Origin: Haladaptatus pallidirubidus
GTDB taxonomy: Archaea; Halobacteriota; Halobacteria; Halobacteriales; Haladaptataceae
DNA length: 64,000 bases
NCBI RefSeq assembly: GCF_020700235.1
Contig: NZ_CP085303.1
Coordinates: 186,001-250,000 of the forward strand
Reading direction: 5' to 3'
Shown piece after piece: positions 53,704 through 63,300 of this stretch; positions within the stretch are counted from its first letter, which is position 1; every line of letters starts with the position of its first letter. The position numbers were made by a program, and so were the translations under genes. The notes beneath the pieces were generated by a model. It made no database searches and had not been told where the DNA came from. It worked only from the letters and a program-made list of their open reading frames with translations.

Positions 53704-54094
53704 CGGTCACCAGACGTCGAACGACAGGTCGCCGGCGGGAAAGGTGAAGACACCGCACTCTACGACCTCCGCGCCCGCTGCGAGGTCATCCACCACCGCC
53801 TCCGAAACGTACAGTTCCGCGAGGTTCTGCGTATTCTCGATGCGGACGATGACCGGGTCGAACCCGGCGCCGTTGAGGAACTCGACGGCGCCGCGGTCGC
53901 GATGTCGTCGATTGCGTAGATGTCGGACTTCCGAGGCCAACCGCGACGGTCACCCCGCGGTCGAGCCCTGAGAGGCCGACCAGTTCGTCTTGTGTCGCTG
54001 CCGCCACGTCGGTAACGGTCTCCGTTTCGGGGTCGGCGCGGACGCGGGCGAATGAGGGAAGTGACACCGAGTTGAGGAGGCGTTCGATGTCCAT
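53704..54094 (-). pseudogene. Remnant resembling DUF2088/LarA-like family
   Basis: Three frames give consecutive pieces: MDIERLLNSVSLPSFARVRA and LSGLDRGVTVAVGLGS, then SDIYAIDDIATAA, then FLNGAGFDPVIVRIENTQNL and LYVSEAVVDDLAAG. The N-terminal part is like proteins of the lactate-racemase (DUF2088) group. The middle is missing and the frame is broken at least twice. Identification is tentative. Confidence 0.4.
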
Positions 54095-54207
54095 GCGGTC
54101 GGGAAATTCCGTGTGTATCGCAATCGCTCCGACAATCCATAACCCGCGCCTCCGGAAAGGGTTGCCCATACATGGTCATTTTTGATAGTAGACATCAGTG
54201 CTCCAGC

Positions 54208-54414
54208 ATGGAAGTCGCCGACGTGGAATCGTACCCGATTGAAATACTTCTCGACTCACCGGTGTCGTTTTCCAACCGGACGCTCACCTACCGAGACCAC
54301 ACCCTCACGCACGTCCGTACGACGATCGGCCGCGAGGATGTCATGAAAATCGCGTACTTCGCCGCCCACGATGTTTCCTTCCACGAAAACGCCTTCCACG
54401 AGTTCAACGCATGA
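54208..54414 (+). pseudogene. N-terminal fragment of an enolase-superfamily gene
   Basis: MEVADVESYPIEILLDSPVS then FSNRTLTYRDHTLTHVRTT resembles the capping-domain start of mandelate-racemase-type enzymes. After about 45 residues the similarity stops. Its stop overlaps the ATG of the complete family member at 54411, so it may be a partial duplicate or a remnant of a neighbour. Confidence 0.45.
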
Positions 54415-55628
54415 GAGATTTCTCCAACCACGCGACCAACCGCGGCGAAGGCCGCGACGTACAGATCACTGACATCACGACCGCCGTCGTTGAAGGCAAC
54501 TTCGAGTGGAACCTCATCAAGGTCGAGACGGACGCTGACGTCACCGGCATCGGCGAGTCCTACCGAGGCGGTGGCATCCCCGACCTCGTCGAGTACACCA
54601 AACGCTTCCTCATCGGAGAGAACCCCCTCGACGTCGAACGTCTCGTCCGTTACATCTTCCAGGAGATGAGCGGACACGGCGGCACCACCGGGAAGGTCGT
54701 CACCGCCGCCTCCGGCATCGAGGTCGCGCTCTGGGACGTCGTCGGGAAGCTCCTCGATCTTCCTGTCTACCAGCTCCTCGGGTCGAAGTACCGCGATGAG
54801 GTTCGCATCTACTGTGACTGCCACGCCGGCGAAGCGTACGCCGTTGAGGACGGCGCGACCGCCTACGCCGAAACCGACGCGTACTCGCCGGAGGCGTACG
54901 CCAACGAAGCCCGCCGCGTCGTCGACATGGGATTCAACGCGCTAAAGTTCGACCTTGACCTCCTGAAGGACAACGACCCCGACCCCTACAACGGCCGCCT
55001 TACTAACGCCGCCATCCGGGAAAAACGTGAGATCGTCGAGGCCGTCCGCAAGGAGATTGGCTACGACATCGACCTCGCGTTCGACTGTCATTGGGATTAC
55101 TCGGTCGAGAGCGCGAAACGTCTCACGTACGAACTCGAAGAGTACGACCTCATGTGGCTTGAAGACCTCGTCCCTCCGGAGAACATGGACGCCCAGATCG
55201 AAGTGACCCGTGCCACCCGTACCCCGGTTGCGACCGGTGAGAACCGCTTTCGCGTGTTCGAACTCACTGACCTCATCTACGAACACGGCGTGGACGTCAT
55301 CACCCCTGACCCGACGACAGTCGGCGGGCTCGCGGAGACAATGCGGGTCGCGGACCGTGCGGAGGAAAACTATATTCCGATGTCCCCGCACAACGTCTGT
55401 AGCCCCGTCGGGACGATGGCGTGCGTCCACTTAGGTGCTGCCGTCCCAAACTTCGATGTTCTGGAATACCACGCCCTGGAGGTGGAGTGGTGGGACGACC
55501 TCCTCGTCCGCGACGAGCCCCTCATCCAGGATGGCTATATCGAGGTCCCAGAAGCCCCCGGCCTCGGCATCGAACTCGACGAGAATGCCATCGAAGACCA
55601 TCTTCTCGACGGCACCACAGGGTTCTAA
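54411..55628 (+). CDS. Mandelate racemase/muconate lactonizing family dehydratase
   Basis: 405 residues, enolase superfamily, probably a sugar-acid dehydratase. The capping domain is about 17-140. Metal ligands are Asp in LAFDCHWDYS, Glu in MWLEDLVPPEN and Glu in VATGENRF. A catalytic His lies in IPMSPHNVCSPVGT, as in galactonate/gluconate-type dehydratases. The 2-keto-3-deoxy acid product would suit the neighbouring SDR and FAH-type genes. GC-rich like its neighbours. Confidence 0.88.
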   Translation: MRDFSNHATNRGEGRDVQITDITTAVVEGNFEWNLIKVETDADVTGIGESYRGGGIPDLVEYTKRFLIGENPLDVERLVRYIFQEMSGHGGTTGKVVTAASGIEVALWDVVGKLLDLPVYQLLGSKYRDEVRIYCDCHAGEAYAVEDGATAYAETDAYSPEAYANEARRVVDMGFNALKFDLDLLKDNDPDPYNGRLTNAAIREKREIVEAVRKEIGYDIDLAFDCHWDYSVESAKRLTYELEEYDLMWLEDLVPPENMDAQIEVTRATRTPVATGENRFRVFELTDLIYEHGVDVITPDPTTVGGLAETMRVADRAEENYIPMSPHNVCSPVGTMACVHLGAAVPNFDVLEYHALEVEWWDDLLVRDEPLIQDGYIEVPEAPGLGIELDENAIEDHLLDGTTGF

Positions 55629-55664
55629 CCTCCGATACTACTCGCCCTCCTCGGACGACATCGT

Positions 55665-56565
55665 TTCCGATTCTTCGAAGAGGTCGTAGAGCACGTTCTT
55701 GTCTTCGAACTGGTTGACTTCGTCCAGGATGGTGACAAACTACGGACCGTCGTACCTCTGAAGCCGGTCGAGCAGGAATCGTTGCGATAGATATTACCGA
55801 GGCCAATCCATTCACTGGTGATCGTTCCGGTCACGAAGACGAAATCATCGGGACGAAAGAAGCAAGCGACGAATACGCCTACCAGTGGGTGACGGTCCAG
55901 CTGGTCGGGAACGCGGCCCCATTAGTACTGGATGCACGCCCGGTACAGAAAGGCGAAAGCCGCTTGGAAATCGTCGAAGATCTCCTAGACTCTGCAGAGA
56001 AACTCATCTTCGTCGATAACGTGCTGATGGACCGTGAGCTCGACAGCCAGCACGTTCTCGAAGCCATCAATCAGCGCGGACATACCTATGTCGTCCCAAA
56101 GCGGATGAAGACCAGAGAGAAAGCACAAGCGAACGGCTCTCCCAGCGGGATCAGAACCGGTATGTGACCGACCGGAACCTCCATCTCGGCAGCAACGAGT
56201 GGCACAATACAACACTGATCTATCGCCGGAAAGATGATACCGAGTACACCGTTCACCGTCAGTACTCGGTGTTCATGTCGAACGGTGGTGAGAGGTTTCT
56301 CAGCAAGTACGGCTCCCGCTGGGAGATTGAAAGTGGCTACAAGTCCATCAAACGGTTCATGGGTGCGACCACCTCAAAGAACTTCGTGCTGCGGTTCTTC
56401 TACTTCGCGTTTGCGTGTCTGTTGTACTCGATCTGGCGTGCAGTCGATCTTCTTGTGCAGGTCGGAGTGATGGGTGAGTACGACCGATCACCGATTGTGA
56501 CAGCATACGGTCCTAACGCTGCTGAAGCAAACTGGAATCGGCTAGAACTGATTTCAAGGCGATGA
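55665..56565 (+). pseudogene. DDE transposase remnant (ISH3/IS4-like)
   Basis: Pieces in different frames: AIDITEANPFTGDRSGHEDE, VTVQLVGNAAPLVLDARPVQ, IFVDNVLMDRELDSQHVLEA, then RWEIESGYKSIKRFMGATTS with the last catalytic Glu and FFYFAFACLLYSIWRAVDLL. At least two frameshifts (near 55790 and 56140). The C-terminal pattern fits haloarchaeal ISH3-type transposases. It closes the GC-rich island. Confidence 0.7.
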
Positions 56566-56964
56566 ACGCTAAGTGATCAGCGGCAGGTGCTGATTCGGCT
56601 AGTCAGTAATTCGGTGAAAGATTAGAGAAGTGATCAGAAACGGCTTCTGGGATTCAGTTTGAAGAGTGTGTAGAAGGGTGAATTGGCTAAAATCGTGCAT
56701 TCTTGGGTCTCTATACCTACTGTAGTCTCATCTTCTGCAATATCAAATTTGATATAGCGATATATGATTTGTGAATATTCGAATGGCTGTTATCTCCCGA
56801 GATAGGGCTTGAAACACGGATTTACACTGAACGTGGTAGTCTGTGTTCTACTTCTCCATTTTCTTCTAAGCGGAAGTGGCCAACCCCCGGTACCCTCAAA
56901 GCAATCTGTGCGGAGTTCGTAGTGCAAAAATCTCAGTCGATGGGTTAGTACACCTTTTTGGAGG
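56566..56964. other. Intergenic stretch, nothing recognised
   Basis: AT-rich, only short frames. It separates the transposase remnant from the MFS fragment. Confidence 0.4.
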
Positions 56965-57384
56965 TTACGATACGTCTCTTAGCCCGTACTCCACTGGGTC
57001 GATCTCCTCGACAGCGGGGACGTGGCGCAATAGGGGATGGGCAATCCAGTATAGCGTCACGAAGAGGAAGCCAGCACCTGTCACGGCTACGACAAGGGTA
57101 CTCCCAAACGCATCGCCTGCGATTCCACCAAGCAACGAACCGATTGGCATCGCCGCTGCCGAGGCGCTGATACTGACCGAGGTCACACGTCCCACCAGCT
57201 CTTCTGGAACGTACGTCTGGATCAGTGTCATGAAGATAGTATTCGTGACGCCGATGGGAATCCATGCAAGACAAAACAGGGCGACCGTCATGGGGAGCCA
57301 TTGAGCGTAGACCGCTGCAAGCCACCCGAGACCTCCAAAACCAAACCCAAGAATAGTCAATCGACTCAACGAAACTCGTTTCAT
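56965..57384 (-). pseudogene. MFS transporter C-terminal half
   Basis: 139 residues with four to five membrane segments. Motif VPEELVGRVTSVSISASAAA then MPIGSLLGGIAGDAFG is typical of the C-terminal half of DHA3-type efflux transporters. The N-terminal half is absent; the frame simply starts at 57384 where the AAA fragment begins on the other strand. Confidence 0.7.
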
Positions 57385-57389
57385 TAACG

Positions 57390-58254
57390 GGGCACCGCAC
57401 GCCGAAATCGACTCTCAAAAGGATCAGTCTTCTACTAACAATACTAATAACGAGGCTAGAGAGACAAGCGGTCCATCTCCATCGGAGCTCACATTTGACT
57501 GGCGGTCAGCTCCCACTACAACGTTTCGCGATGTCGGGAGAATGGACACCCTCAAATGCAATATTATGCGATCGGTTCTTCGCCCGCTCTCTTACACCGA
57601 TGCCGCTACGAGCGGTTCAACGTCTCGCCACCAAATGGCATCCTCCTACATGGCCCTCCTGGCACGGGGAAAACGCATTTCGCTCGGGCGATTGCTGGCG
57701 AACTCGGCCATCCATACCTTGAGCTGAGCGCTGGTGATATCAAAAGCCGATGGGTGAACGTGTCCACCGAGCAAGTCAATCAGTTATTCAACGAGGCCGA
57801 GCAATTCGAGCGGTGTGTGATCTTCGTCGACGAGATCGATGCCCTCCTTGCTGGTCGTGGGAACGATCTTCACCGTGAGCATGCTCAAGTCGTCAACGAG
57901 TTTCTGGCACACTTGGACGATGAAGATCCGAGTTTTCTGCTCATTGCGGCGACGAATCGTGCGGACTTACTTAATGAAGCCGCGACTCGTTGTGGTCGCT
58001 TTGATCAGCAGTACGAGGTAGGTCTGCCCGACAAAGAGGCACGGAAGCTGATTTTCCGTGTGCGACTCCGTGAGCTCCCATCGAATCTCGATGAGGACGA
58101 TTATGAGATGCTTGCTGAGCAAACCGCAGATCGCAGTACAGCGGACATCGTTGGAATGGTCGATGATGCTGCAATGCGGGCTGCAGAACGTGACGCCCAG
58201 ACGATTACGAAAGATGATCTTCTTGATTATGGCGTAACGAACGGCGATACCTGA
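57390..58254 (+). pseudogene. AAA+ ATPase with a frameshift
   Basis: Frame 1 gives TTTFRDVGRMDTLKCNIMRS and VLRPLSYTDA, then the frame shifts near 57605 to YERFNVSPPNGILLHGPPGT (Walker A GPPGTGKT), Walker B VIFVDEIDALLAG, sensor 1 LIAATNRADLL and arginine-finger region CGRFDQQYEVGLPDKEAR. This is a FtsH/Cdc48-like single AAA domain. The 5' side lacks an N-terminal domain and start codon. Either a pseudogene or a sequencing error at the shift. Confidence 0.65.
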
Positions 58255-58417
58255 CGTATTGTAGCAGTGAAGATCGGTTGGCTCAGTATAGACAGAGCTT
58301 GAGCCATGTGCTGAAGTGTGAACTCTCATTATATCCTGAATTCTCTGATATTTACTGCATTTTCAGTGCTTTCACTACAAACACTCTTAACGATGGGTTC
58401 ACTACCTACACACAGCG

Positions 58418-58789
58418 ATGTCCATCGACCGAAAAACGTTCGAGAATACGAGCGAGGACGAACTTGAGGAGCTCTCAGTTCCGGATCAGGTACTCGGATT
58501 CCTCGCGGTTCACGATGACCGCGCGTTCAAGGCACGCGAAATCGCCTCTCAGGTTGAACTCGACGAAGGAGCAGTCAGTACAGCCCTTTCGCGATTGAAG
58601 CATCGTGCTCTCGTTGAGCACAAGGCGACGTACTGGGCGGTGACCGACGATCAAGACCGACTCGAAGGGTACGGCGGCTACGAGCGGGCGACCGCGCTCT
58701 TCAACGAGCAATTCGGCGAAGAGAACAAGAGCGCGTGGCGTGAGCATGCGCCCGATGAACCGCATCCAAGCGTTGAGGACGAACAGTGA
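58418..58789 (+). CDS. Winged-helix protein, likely antitoxin
   Basis: 123 residues. MarR-like wing helix: VPDQVLGFLAVHDDRAFKAR, EIASQVELDEGAVSTALSRL, KHRALVEHKATYWAV. The C-terminus (YERATALFNEQFGEENKSAW) may bind the partner. Its stop overlaps the GTG start of the MazF-like gene (GTGA), so the two are translated together. A role as antitoxin and autorepressor is inferred. Confidence 0.75.
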   Translation: MSIDRKTFENTSEDELEELSVPDQVLGFLAVHDDRAFKAREIASQVELDEGAVSTALSRLKHRALVEHKATYWAVTDDQDRLEGYGGYERATALFNEQFGEENKSAWREHAPDEPHPSVEDEQ

Positions 58790-59142
58790 CCGAACACAAG
58801 GACATCCCAATCTTTGAGCGAGGCGATGTCGTCTATGGCGACGATCCATTCAAGGGCGAAGAAACGTCTCGACCCTGGATAATCCTCTCGAATCACGAGG
58901 GTCGTCCGTTCCATGGCAAGCAATATATCGCGCTAACATTATCATCGAAATCGTGGATGGACGGCCTTATCGATATTCCTGAGGAGAGCTGGATTCGTGG
59001 GGGGACACCGGACGAAAGCCGAATAGTCCCATGGGGAATCCAATCGATCGACAGAGAAGACATCGACTTTTGGCAAGGCCGTCTCGAGAGTAAGATTGTT
59101 GACCAAGCAGTGACTGCTCTCGTCAATGAACTCCAGCAATAG
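58786..59142 (+). CDS. PemK/MazF-like toxin candidate
   Basis: 118 residues from a GTG. PemK/MazF-type beta-barrel features: FERGDVVYGDDPF, ETSRPWIILSNHEG, YIALTLSSKSW and later GIQSIDREDIDFWQGRLE. Members cut single-stranded mRNA. Pairing with a winged-helix gene and not the usual AbrB-like antitoxin is less common. Not proven; it could be a growth regulator of another kind. Confidence 0.7.
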   Translation: MTEHKDIPIFERGDVVYGDDPFKGEETSRPWIILSNHEGRPFHGKQYIALTLSSKSWMDGLIDIPEESWIRGGTPDESRIVPWGIQSIDREDIDFWQGRLESKIVDQAVTALVNELQQ

Positions 59143-59235
59143 GACTTTTCTCTAGCGAGGTGAATAACCAGTAGATTGCAGCGCAGCGGAAATCGCGCTC
59201 ACCGCGTTCATGTCGATGTGATTGGTCTCGGTGCG

Positions 59236-59590
59236 GTCAGGATGTGTCGTAGACCGTCGCGAGTCGCTCTTCAACCTCGGAGACGGTTCGCAAGAGTTGC
59301 GATGGGAGGTCCTCCCTGAACACGTTCCCTTTCATGCGGTACGTCGGGCCGCCGATCCCGATTGCCCCACGGACACTGCCGATCGGGTCCGTCACGACCG
59401 TAGCGATGGCACGAAGCTCCTCTTGGTACTCCTCGTCATTGATCGCGTACCCCGCTCGCGGACAGCCTCAAGCGACTCCAGCAACCGCTCTCGCGACGTG
59501 ATCGTCTCGTCCGTGAGCGCTGGGAGGCCGGTCGCGTCGACGATCTCGAGCACTCGCTGCCGCGTTCGTCTCGCCGTCCGAACAACGGTT
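59236..59590 (-). pseudogene. IclR-type regulator, C-terminal remnant
   Basis: Minus-strand pieces: ARRTRQRVLEIVDATGLPAL, SRERLLESLEAVRERG, then after a frameshift YAINDEEYQEELRAIATVV and VRGAIGIGGPTYRMKGNVF. This is the effector-binding domain of IclR family proteins. The DNA-binding N-terminus is absent. It may once have controlled the island. Confidence 0.7.
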
Positions 59591-59619
59591 GATTGATAAT
59601 GACATACGTAGTGCTGTGC

Positions 59620-60189
59620 CCTTCGGAGAATTAAATAGATTACCGTTGGATTCATCTCTAAATATAAGGAATTTATTATCATTCTCAACTCGGCAACGCA
59701 AGTTCCGAAATGTTCGAACACGCCCACCACTGATTGGCACGTAATCGCATTACAGTGCCCGATTATGCCATCAATATATTAGCTCTCTATCGTTCACATA
59801 TTGTGAACTCTTATAAGATCCCTTCTGAACCCTGAATCCGAAAATATCAGTTCCAACTCAGCTTTTGAGACGTTTCTAAATCCTGCTGATTAGCACCCCC
59901 AACGCTACGTTCACGATGTGTGAACTGCTGACTTTTCCTTGCGGATTTCCCAGGACCAAGTCCGTGCTAGCACTATCGCGAAGATTGTGAACGTGACTCC
60001 GAGTGAGCGTGGGAGAGAGCGTTTGATGGGGGAGTGACCAATAAGTCCGCTTTCGTCCGAAATTTTTAGAGTTGAAGACGTTACAGCTTCCAGATCACAC
60101 GGATTCATCGGTTGGACAGGAGAGAACATGCAGCCAGAAACTCATATGGGAGATGGGTTTACAAACGTCTAGCTCGATGGAAACAAAGC
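59620..60189. other. AT-rich intergenic stretch
   Basis: Short frames only; one minus frame (59911-60129) has a hydrophobic part but no family resemblance. No gene is supported. Confidence 0.4.
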
Positions 60190-60483
60190 ATGACAGCAAC
60201 GACTCGCAATCGGCCAGAATTTGACACAGTACAGCTCACAATTGAACCAAAGGAAGCTCAAGAACTCATTGAGCAGTCGTTGAAGGGATTGCAGTCGTCA
60301 GTCACCGAGGACGGCATCCTCTTGCGCTCGTCTGATGGGATGTTGGTCGCGATTCTTCATGACGGCTCACCAACTGATGAGCAGCGCCGAACAGAACTTG
60401 CGTATCGTGTTGCACCGCCGTCCGAACTCGCAACACGAAGAGGAAAGAAGATATTTGAGACTCTCGAGTCACACCGTGTCTGA
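60190..60483 (+). CDS. Hypothetical protein
   Basis: 97 residues from ATG 60190 (MTATTRNRPEFDTVQLTIEP). A mixed alpha/beta pattern with no recognised motif. The open frame extends 26 codons upstream but with atypical, basic sequence. It stands alone. Confidence 0.5.
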   Translation: MTATTRNRPEFDTVQLTIEPKEAQELIEQSLKGLQSSVTEDGILLRSSDGMLVAILHDGSPTDEQRRTELAYRVAPPSELATRRGKKIFETLESHRV

Positions 60484-60646
60484 TGCCGGGTTAGCGCCGG
60501 TAATTCGAGGTAGCCAGCTCTGTTGAGTTCTTCTATCAGTGCCAGTTTTTCGCTAGAATGATGAATACATAGTGTATATGCAGTAGGGAGTTTTCTCGGT
60601 GTTCGAAGTCGTATGCGGGTTGGTAACATCTATTACTATTGCTGAG

Positions 60647-60985
60647 ATGTCCACAGAAACAGATAGCTCACGAAAGGGTTACGCGCTCTTCCTGGAGGAG
60701 ATTACAGACTGGGAGAGCTACCTGAACGACTATCTCCCGGTCGCGGCCGAAACGATTGAGAATCACGACGGAGAGGTGATCGTTGGCCATCCTGATCCCG
60801 AGGTCATCGAGGGAGAGTGGGAGCACGGCATGAGCGTCGTCATTGAGTTCCCCTCGGTTGCGGATGCTCAAGCATGGTACGATGATCCCGCGTACCAAGA
60901 AGTCAAACTGATTCGTGTCGAGGCATGCGAGTATGCTCATGCGGTAATCTGCCCGTCGTTCTCCCCAGAGGATTTACCAGGTTAA
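60647..60985 (+). CDS. DUF1330 family protein
   Basis: 112 residues from ATG 60647. DUF1330 is a small ferredoxin-like fold: GYALFLEEITDWESYLNDYL, then VIVGHPDPEVIEGEWEHGMS, IEFPSVADAQAWYDDPAYQE and VKLIRVEACEYAHAVI. The pattern is complete. Function is unknown. Confidence 0.85.
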   Translation: MSTETDSSRKGYALFLEEITDWESYLNDYLPVAAETIENHDGEVIVGHPDPEVIEGEWEHGMSVVIEFPSVADAQAWYDDPAYQEVKLIRVEACEYAHAVICPSFSPEDLPG

Positions 60986-61136
60986 TCGACCGTATCGCTT
61001 AAACAGCGCCCCGCCTATCCTCGTTTGTGTATCAGTGGTTGTTCCTGCCATAAAATACTGATCATGACTCGAATTGAGACCACTGATGAAGGATCGCCCG
61101 TCTCCCCGTCGGCTGCTGAATACGTTCTTTCAGAGC

Positions 61137-61526
61137 TCAGTCGATCGCGACATGGTCGAAACCCTCGTGGAAATCGTGTATCGAGACATGCCCGGTCCCC
61201 AAGGTCGATGCCTTCTCGCGTAACCGCTGAGCAAGGTCCTCACCAGGGTCTCCATAAACGTCAATTGCCTCAAGTTCGATGAATTCACCAATGGGGGGAA
61301 ATTTGGGCCCGGCAATATCCATGTGATATTCCAGCGTCGCCGGATCGGCGTGCATGTGGACGACGGTCATTCGATCCCAGTCGTTGTTGAAGTAGACATT
61401 GTATGACAGGATATCTGGCTCGTTGAATTCGACGAATTCGACCAGCTCCGCCATGGCCGATTTGAGATCGTCCAGTTTCCCGTCGTGCACTACTGATTGG
61501 TCGACGTAGAGGATGAAATCAGTCAT
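61137..61526 (-). CDS. Small ABM-like (dimeric alpha-beta barrel) protein
   Basis: 129 residues. FILYVDQSVVHDGKLDDLKS, AELVEFVEFNEPDILSYNVY and MTVVHMHADPATLEYHMDIA fit antibiotic-biosynthesis-monooxygenase-like folds. Substrate unknown. It lies between DUF1330 and an MFS fragment. Confidence 0.7.
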   Translation of the reverse strand: MTDFILYVDQSVVHDGKLDDLKSAMAELVEFVEFNEPDILSYNVYFNNDWDRMTVVHMHADPATLEYHMDIAGPKFPPIGEFIELEAIDVYGDPGEDLAQRLREKASTLGTGHVSIHDFHEGFDHVAID

Positions 61527-61644
61527 GTTGCCACCTCTGGCGGAATTGGAGCCGTGGATCGATGCATGTCACGTATGATCACCGATCAGACCTCGTCGGC
61601 CTACCTAATAATCCCACCTGCTCCCAGTGATCCGTGTGAACGCG

Positions 61645-61740
61645 GTGAACCGCCTCGGGGTCAAGCCCCGAGGCACTCGGCCTGCTCCGCCTGTAGATGC
61701 CAGCCGTCCCGATCCGAGCAGGGCGCGCGAAGCGAGCAGA
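61645..61740 (-). mobile_element. TnpB right-end remnant in the MFS gene
   Basis: Minus strand: GCCTCGGGGCTTGACCCCGA then GGCGGTTCAC, ending at 61645. It resembles 44470-44500 (GCGGCTTGACCGCGAGG, TTCAC). It truncates the MFS gene on its C-terminal side. Confidence 0.5.
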
Positions 61741-61744
61741 ACAG

Positions 61745-62051
61745 GGAGCGAATCGATCACACACTCTGCGCCACCGGCGAAGCCATACAATCCGACACTC
61801 ACCTGAAGGATTAGCTTCCAGCCGATTCTATCGATGAAGGTCCCTATGACGGGCGCGCTGAGAGCAACAAAGATCGACGAAAACGTGAGCACGAGTCGAG
61901 CGAGCAGATCGACGTTTTCAACGCCAGTGAAATGCGCATGAAGTGCAGGCAGAGCAGGGGATATCACCGTATCAACCATCACCGTCAGCGTGCTCACGAG
62001 CAACAGCGTTGTGACTCCCAAGCGCGGTATAGAGTCGTTGCGCGTGCTCAC
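61745..62051 (-). pseudogene. MFS transporter N-terminal fragment
   Basis: About 102 transporter residues: LGVTTLLLVSTLTVMVDTVI, SPALPALHAHF, LVLTFSSIFVALSAPVIGTF and DRIGWKLILQVSVGLYGFAG (motif A-like). After the fourth segment (ASRALLG) the frame runs into mobile-element sequence. The frame formally ends at 61605. Confidence 0.7.
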
Positions 62052-62101
62052 TCCTTATTCCCTACCAAGAAATCCGGGAACCAAAATAAATGTCGCCATC
62101 T

Positions 62102-62629
62102 CTACATCCATCCTGTCGCCCAAAGGAGCAAGGCAATGAAGAAGAGCTGGATCAGGACTCGAAACCAGAGTGGCGTGGCTGGCTTCCCGTTGATTTCGAT
62201 GTTCTTTCGTGCGGCAACGACGTTCGCCGGGAACATCACCACGAGAAGCACGGTCAATCCCAGTCCAGCCGCTGGTGCAAACCCTGATAGGAGTAGCCCG
62301 ATTGCGCCAGCGATTTCTGCAAGGCCGGTGATCGTCACCAGCAGTCCGGGATGCGGTACTGCGTCCGGGACCATCCGGATGAGAGTATCCCGAGTTCCAG
62401 CGAAATGAGAGAGGCTTGTGAAGACGAACATTACTGCCAGCGCGAGTCGAGTGGCAATCGGCCACGAGTCTACGGCTGTCACGCCGAGTACGCCAAGACC
62501 GCGGAGTACTAGCAGTACGACGAGCAGCAGTAGAAAAGGGACGACAACGTACGGATTGCCGCTCGCGTTTCCAGTCGCAGCGGATTCTGATGAGGGTTCT
62601 ATCGTTGACTCAGTGCGCAGGAGTTTCAT
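62102..62629 (-). CDS. DoxX family membrane protein
   Basis: 175 residues, four or five membrane segments. DoxX-like: ATRLALAVMFVFTSLSHFAG, MVPDAVPHPGLLVTITGLAE, IAGAIGLLLSGFAPAAGLGL. DoxX proteins are linked to redox metabolism. It overlaps the upstream SDR gene by 4 bp (62626-62629) and ends a three-gene operon. Confidence 0.88.
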   Translation of the reverse strand: MKLLRTESTIEPSSESAATGNASGNPYVVVPFLLLLVVLLVLRGLGVLGVTAVDSWPIATRLALAVMFVFTSLSHFAGTRDTLIRMVPDAVPHPGLLVTITGLAEIAGAIGLLLSGFAPAAGLGLTVLLVVMFPANVVAARKNIEINGKPATPLWFRVLIQLFFIALLLWATGWM

Positions 62630-63300
62630 GTGGTATTCCTCTTCATGATACTTTGACGCCGCAATGGAGCATGAGCATGCTTAGCTGTAGTGGGGTCGAG
62701 TGCTGCTTGCAGTGCTTCGTGGGCGACCGTCGTCACGGAGAGAGGGCGGGCACCACCGAAACGCCGAGCAAGCCAGTTGTGATCGTCGATCGCTCGCAGT
62801 GCTGCATTCATTACACCTGGATAATGGCCGATGCTGTCATCCTCACCGTAGACGGGGCCTAACCGGAGGACCGTCGTTCGGAGCTTAAGTTCGGCTATCG
62901 TTCGCTCCGCCCGACGTTTCGCGGCGAGGTGTTCCTCGCGTGCAAGCGATCCTGTAACTGATAATAAAACGAACGCCGGAATGTCTGTGCGGTCAGCTTC
63001 GAGCGCGGTGATGATCGCCGAGTCACCGTCCAGCCGTTCGCGGATCACGCCTTTTCCGGGAGTGATGCTGATGATTCCGACCGTGTGGATAACAGCGTCA
63101 CAGCCGTCGAGGGCGTCTCGCCAAGAGTTCGGATCGAAGATATCCGCTTCGCCCCACTCGACCGAATCAACCCATGTCCCATCAGCATCTGGCCGACCAC
63201 CACGTGAGACGCTTCGTATCTCATGGCCATCAGCGACCGCGAGTTGACAGATTTTACGACCAATAAAACCACTTCCTCCGACGACGAGTATTCGACTCAT
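62626..63300 (-). CDS. NAD(P)-binding epimerase-like (atypical SDR)
   Basis: 224 residues. N-terminal GxxGxxG nucleotide motif ILVVGGSGFIGRKICQLAV, then CDAVIHTVGIISITPGKG and a region VLLSVTGSLAREEHLAAKRR with a degenerate catalytic site (no YxxxK). Similar to the NDUFA9-like SDR group. It overlaps both operon neighbours by 4 bp. Confidence 0.88.
   Translation of the reverse strand: MSRILVVGGSGFIGRKICQLAVADGHEIRSVSRGGRPDADGTWVDSVEWGEADIFDPNSWRDALDGCDAVIHTVGIISITPGKGVIRERLDGDSAIITALEADRTDIPAFVLLSVTGSLAREEHLAAKRRAERTIAELKLRTTVLRLGPVYGEDDSIGHYPGVMNAALRAIDDHNWLARRFGGARPLSVTTVAHEALQAALDPTTAKHAHAPLRRQSIMKRNTT

Noticed and set aside
59911..60129. 72-codon minus frame with a hydrophobic stretch
   Set aside because: No family match, no neighbouring gene and no convincing start.
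61025..61282. Plus frame starting MTRIETTDEGSPVSPSAAEY as a gene
   Set aside because: After about 28 codons it turns into the antisense of the ABM-like gene; at most a short regulator remnant.
56965..62051. The MFS C-terminal (56965) and N-terminal (61745) fragments as one gene split by an insertion
   Set aside because: They are on the same strand and in the right order, but look like different MFS subfamilies and the middle is missing, so a single split gene is not supported.
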